DNA from: Dyadobacter sp. CY343
Lineage (GTDB): Bacteria > Bacteroidota > Bacteroidia > Cytophagales > Spirosomataceae
NCBI RefSeq assembly: GCF_021390335.1
Contig: NZ_JAJUXK010000002.1
Span: forward strand, 186,001 to 250,000
DNA: 64,000 nucleotides
Direction of reading: 5' to 3'
Part shown: positions 61,689-64,000 of the stretch, in pieces
How positions within the stretch are numbered: position 1 is the stretch's first letter
Layout of the letters: the number at the start of each line of letters is the position of its first letter
The notes under the pieces: model-generated
Seen by the model: the letters and a program-made list of their open reading frames with translations, nothing else
What the model was told of the DNA's origin: nothing
The model's database searches: none
Made by a program: the position numbers and the translations under genes

Positions 61689-62171
61689 ATGGACCGCATT
61701 GCATTGTTTCCAGGCTCTTTCGACCCTTTTACAAGAGGACATCAGGATATCGTTCTCAGAGGTTTGCGGCTTTTTGATCAGGTAGTGATCGGGATCGGGA
61801 ATAATGCAACCAAGAAACGGTATTTCCCACTGAATGTGATGAAGGAAATGATCGAGCGGACGTTTTCAAACGAGCAGAATGTGAAAGTAGTGACCTACGA
61901 TGATCTCACCGCCCACGTAGCGCGGGAACTCGGTGCCACTTTCTTGCTGAGAGGTCTGCGAAATACCACCGATTTTGAATATGAAAATGGTATCTCGCAG
62001 GTTAACAGGTATTTGTATGAAGAAATTGAAACGGTTTTTCTGATCACTTCACCCGAATTGGCACCGATCAGTTCCAGCATCATCCGCGACCTGCATCGCT
62101 ACGGACAAGGAGTAGACAATTTTCTTCCCTATTCGCTTTCAGAATTAGACCGCATTAATCCGCAAATCTGA
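61689..62171 (+). CDS. coaD: Pantetheine-phosphate adenylyltransferase
   Basis: 160 aa. It makes dephospho-CoA from phosphopantetheine and ATP. The nucleotidyltransferase motif is FPGSFDPFTRGHQDIV (about 7-22) with His18, and the C-terminal motif is ISSSIIRDLHRYG (about 134-146). Also EYENGISQVNRYL and LLRGLRNTTDFEY as in bacterial CoaD. Length is standard. It converges with a second Nudix gene (5 bp gap). Confidence 0.96.
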   Translation: MDRIALFPGSFDPFTRGHQDIVLRGLRLFDQVVIGIGNNATKKRYFPLNVMKEMIERTFSNEQNVKVVTYDDLTAHVARELGATFLLRGLRNTTDFEYENGISQVNRYLYEEIETVFLITSPELAPISSSIIRDLHRYGQGVDNFLPYSLSELDRINPQI

Positions 62172-62176
62172 TCCAA

Positions 62177-62860
62177 TTACGACTTTACATTGCGCTTTTT
62201 ATTAAGGCTGTCAACCACAAATCGGATTGAACTGTAAGAATTGATCAGCAGCGCTTTTGCATCTGAGGGATTGTACCAGTCAAGCTTTTCGATTTGCTCT
62301 TCCACCTGCGGCTGCATTTTGGAATCGTCGATCGTTTCGCACAGATACCATTTTGTGCGTTTCAGAATGCGGTTGTTATTGAGTGTATAAGTATGCCAGG
62401 TTGTACAGATTTTGCTTTTTATTAATGACTTAACTCCTGTTTCCTCCTCTATTTCCCGAACTGCGGCAGTACGCGAATCTTCTCCTTTATCAAGCTTTCC
62501 TTTGGGCAGGTCCCACTTCTTGCGGCGGTACATAAAAAGCCACTTCCCGTCTTTAACCACTACACCGCCGGCAGCCTTGATCACTTTGTACTGGTCTTTA
62601 ATCTTTTCCTCAATTTCCGCTTTTTCCTTTGCCGCCATCGTCACAGACAACATTTGCTTGGGGAAGTCTTTTTCGAGGAGTTGCAACATTTGCAAAACAG
62701 TTGTCGCATTGGAGTTGAGAAACAGGGTGTGCCCGGTCAACATACTTTTATGCAACTTTTCCAGCCTCAGATCAACAATGAGATCAAATTGGGAAGTCTC
62801 GGCCGAAAGCTGATTGGTCCGTACAATTTTGAATGGACGGTCGTCAAAAAAAATGGTCAT
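62177..62860 (-). CDS. Nudix hydrolase with N-terminal extension
   Basis: 227 aa. The first 95 residues form a separate small domain of unknown type. The Nudix box is in residues about 118-140: GKLDKGEDSRTAAVREIEEE then TGV, preceded by GGVVVKDGKWLFMYRRKKWD. This type is common in Bacteroidota and resembles the diadenosine polyphosphate hydrolases, but substrate is unknown. It converges with coaD and is divergent from the CNNM gene. Confidence 0.85.
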   Translation of the reverse strand: MTIFFDDRPFKIVRTNQLSAETSQFDLIVDLRLEKLHKSMLTGHTLFLNSNATTVLQMLQLLEKDFPKQMLSVTMAAKEKAEIEEKIKDQYKVIKAAGGVVVKDGKWLFMYRRKKWDLPKGKLDKGEDSRTAAVREIEEETGVKSLIKSKICTTWHTYTLNNNRILKRTKWYLCETIDDSKMQPQVEEQIEKLDWYNPSDAKALLINSYSSIRFVVDSLNKKRNVKS

Positions 62861-62930
62861 TTTTCAAATGGTACGTGAATCAGCGTCAAAATTAAGTAAA
62901 CTGTTTAGTTTAGACAGAGATTATTATTGA

Positions 62931-62938
62931 TAAATTTG
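62931..62938 (+). promoter_or_regulatory. Bacteroidota -7 element upstream of the CNNM-type gene
   Basis: TAAATTTG matches TAnnTTTG. TTTA at 62909-62912 lies 18 bp upstream and may be a poor -33. The expected start, near 62945, gives a short leader before the TTG at 62961. Confidence 0.45.
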
Positions 62939-62960
62939 TACCCTATCAAATACACAGTTC

Positions 62961-64000
62961 TTGGAACTACTGATAATTTTATTGCTTGTGCTTCTCAACG
63001 GTATATTCTCCATGTCTGAGATAGCACTCGTTTCTTCCCGAAAATCACGGCTCGAAGCAGCGGCCAAAAATGGTGACGCCAGTGCAAAAGCAGCATTGAA
63101 CCTCGCCAATTCACCCACCAGATTTTTATCGACAGTCCAGATTGGTATTACCTTGATCGGTTTGCTCACAGGTATGTACTCCGGGGATAATATCACCACC
63201 GATTTCGAGGCGCTGATTAACCAGGTGGACCTATTGCGACCTTACGGCCACTCGCTGGCAGTAGGTAGTGTATTGGTTTTCATCACTTACCTGTCGCTGG
63301 TGCTCGGAGAGCTGGTCCCGAAGCGAATTGGAATGTCAAATCCGGAAGGGATTTCCAAGGTAATGGCGACTCCGATGAACCTGCTTTCCAAAGTAACAGC
63401 ACCATTTATTTCTCTTTTAGGCGTTTCCAGTGACCTCATTATCAAGGTACTAAATATCCGTCAGAGCGAGAATTCGGTGACAGAGGAAGAAATCAAAAGC
63501 CTGATCCAGGAGGGAACTTCGGGAGGCGTTTTTGAGGAAATAGAGCAGGAGATCGTGCACAATGTATTTCAGCTGGGCGACAGAAAAGTGACTTCTCTTA
63601 TGACCAACCGACAGGAAATTATCTGGCTGGATCTGGAAGATACGGTGGAGGAAAATAAAGCCAAGATCTTCGAAAGCCGGCATTCCATCTATCCGGTTTG
63701 CCGCGGAACGGTCGATGACGTGGTGGGGCTGGTATATGTGAAAGATATGATCGCTACGGATATTGAGACGCAGCTGGCTACTTTAAATACCATCGTGCGT
63801 GACCCGGTTTACCTGCCCGAAAGTAACCGCGCGTATCAGGCGCTGGAAAAATTCAAAGAGCAGCGCGTCTATTTCGGTATTATCGTGGACGAATATGGCG
63901 GAATGTTGGGCATTTTGACGATGCACGATATTATGGATGCGCTGGTGGGGGATATTTCGGAAGATATTGAAGAAGCTTCTGAGATCGTGAAGCGCGAAGA
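62961..64000 (+). CDS. CNNM/CorC-family (hemolysin C-type) transporter, partial
   Basis: Partial gene cut by the right edge, 346 codons visible. The start is the TTG at 62961, giving LELLIILLLVLLNGIFSMSE, the first membrane helix; an ATG 18 codons later would remove it. The DUF21 domain holds helices to about residue 130 (VFITYLSLVLGELVPKRIGM). Two CBS domains follow, with EEEIKSLIQEGTSGGVFEE (about 175-193), SIYPVCRGTVDDVVGLVYVKD (first CBS) and FGIIVDEYGGMLGILTMHDI (second). This family exports divalent metals such as Mg2+ or acts as a regulator. Confidence 0.87.
   Translation, partial: MELLIILLLVLLNGIFSMSEIALVSSRKSRLEAAAKNGDASAKAALNLANSPTRFLSTVQIGITLIGLLTGMYSGDNITTDFEALINQVDLLRPYGHSLAVGSVLVFITYLSLVLGELVPKRIGMSNPEGISKVMATPMNLLSKVTAPFISLLGVSSDLIIKVLNIRQSENSVTEEEIKSLIQEGTSGGVFEEIEQEIVHNVFQLGDRKVTSLMTNRQEIIWLDLEDTVEENKAKIFESRHSIYPVCRGTVDDVVGLVYVKDMIATDIETQLATLNTIVRDPVYLPESNRAYQALEKFKEQRVYFGIIVDEYGGMLGILTMHDIMDALVGDISEDIEEASEIVKRE

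Overview
The window reads as chromosome of a Bacteroidota bacterium, most likely Cytophagales and Dyadobacter-like. This is an inference from gene content: a type IX secretion C-terminal domain, DUF5683, DUF3822-coaD and BT_3928-family genes, a Bacteroidota-type SlyD-like FKBP, and several TTG/TTTG-N19-21-TAnnTTTG promoters. Start codons are mostly ATG with several TTG/GTG. I saw no rRNA, tRNA, CRISPR array, prophage or insertion sequence.

Layout. (1) 1-12.5 kb is a surface-glycan locus. It holds an FkbM-type methyltransferase fragment, several glycosyltransferases (GT2, GT4, GT8), a Wzx-type flippase and an acyltransferase. Inside it, on the minus strand from about 10.2 to 2.5 kb, a partner-switching module (receiver-PP2C phosphatase, STAS protein, HATPase protein, plus an unknown membrane protein) runs directly into the glycan genes in what looks like one transcription unit. 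(2) 12.5-17.5 kb: an orphan Hpt protein, an MlaE-MlaF-MlaD lipid transport operon, an EcsC protein and an EEP-fold hydrolase. (3) 17.5-27.2 kb: a secreted SGNH esterase with a type IX sorting domain, a GH43 hydrolase, a DUF2157/DUF4401 membrane pair, a methyltransferase, ApaG, uracil-DNA glycosylase and assorted small genes. (4) 27.2-32.3 kb: DEAD-box helicase, alanine dehydrogenase with a divergent Lrp regulator, and a radical SAM/SPASM protein.

(5) 32.4-38.1 kb is a housekeeping run: parA-parB-DUF5683-dapB and two tandem signal peptidase I genes. (6) 38.1-43.9 kb: a GH13 branching-type enzyme, DprA with a small AlbA_2 protein, an FKBP isomerase and prolyl-tRNA synthetase. (7) 44-54.5 kb: a Gly/Tyr-rich predicted lipoprotein, an OmpP1/FadL-type porin, shikimate kinase, a DoxX-like protein, DUF1599, folP-cdaA (c-di-AMP synthesis), rpsT, a secreted beta-propeller and an ABC-F protein. 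(8) 54.5-64 kb: a GMC oxidoreductase with its subunit-3 partner, Sua5, a RecD-like helicase, a CBS protein, two Nudix hydrolases, DUF3822-coaD and a CNNM-type transporter running off the end.

Most of the window is ordinary core genome. The part that best deserves follow-up is the partner-switching/glycan operon, which recalls the SypE/SypA control of Vibrio polysaccharide but in another phylum and gene arrangement. Other items are an ABC-F protein with a lost second P-loop, a GMC oxidoreductase with a four-cysteine cluster, a low-complexity Gly/Tyr lipoprotein, and a 46-bp perfect palindrome acting as a terminator.
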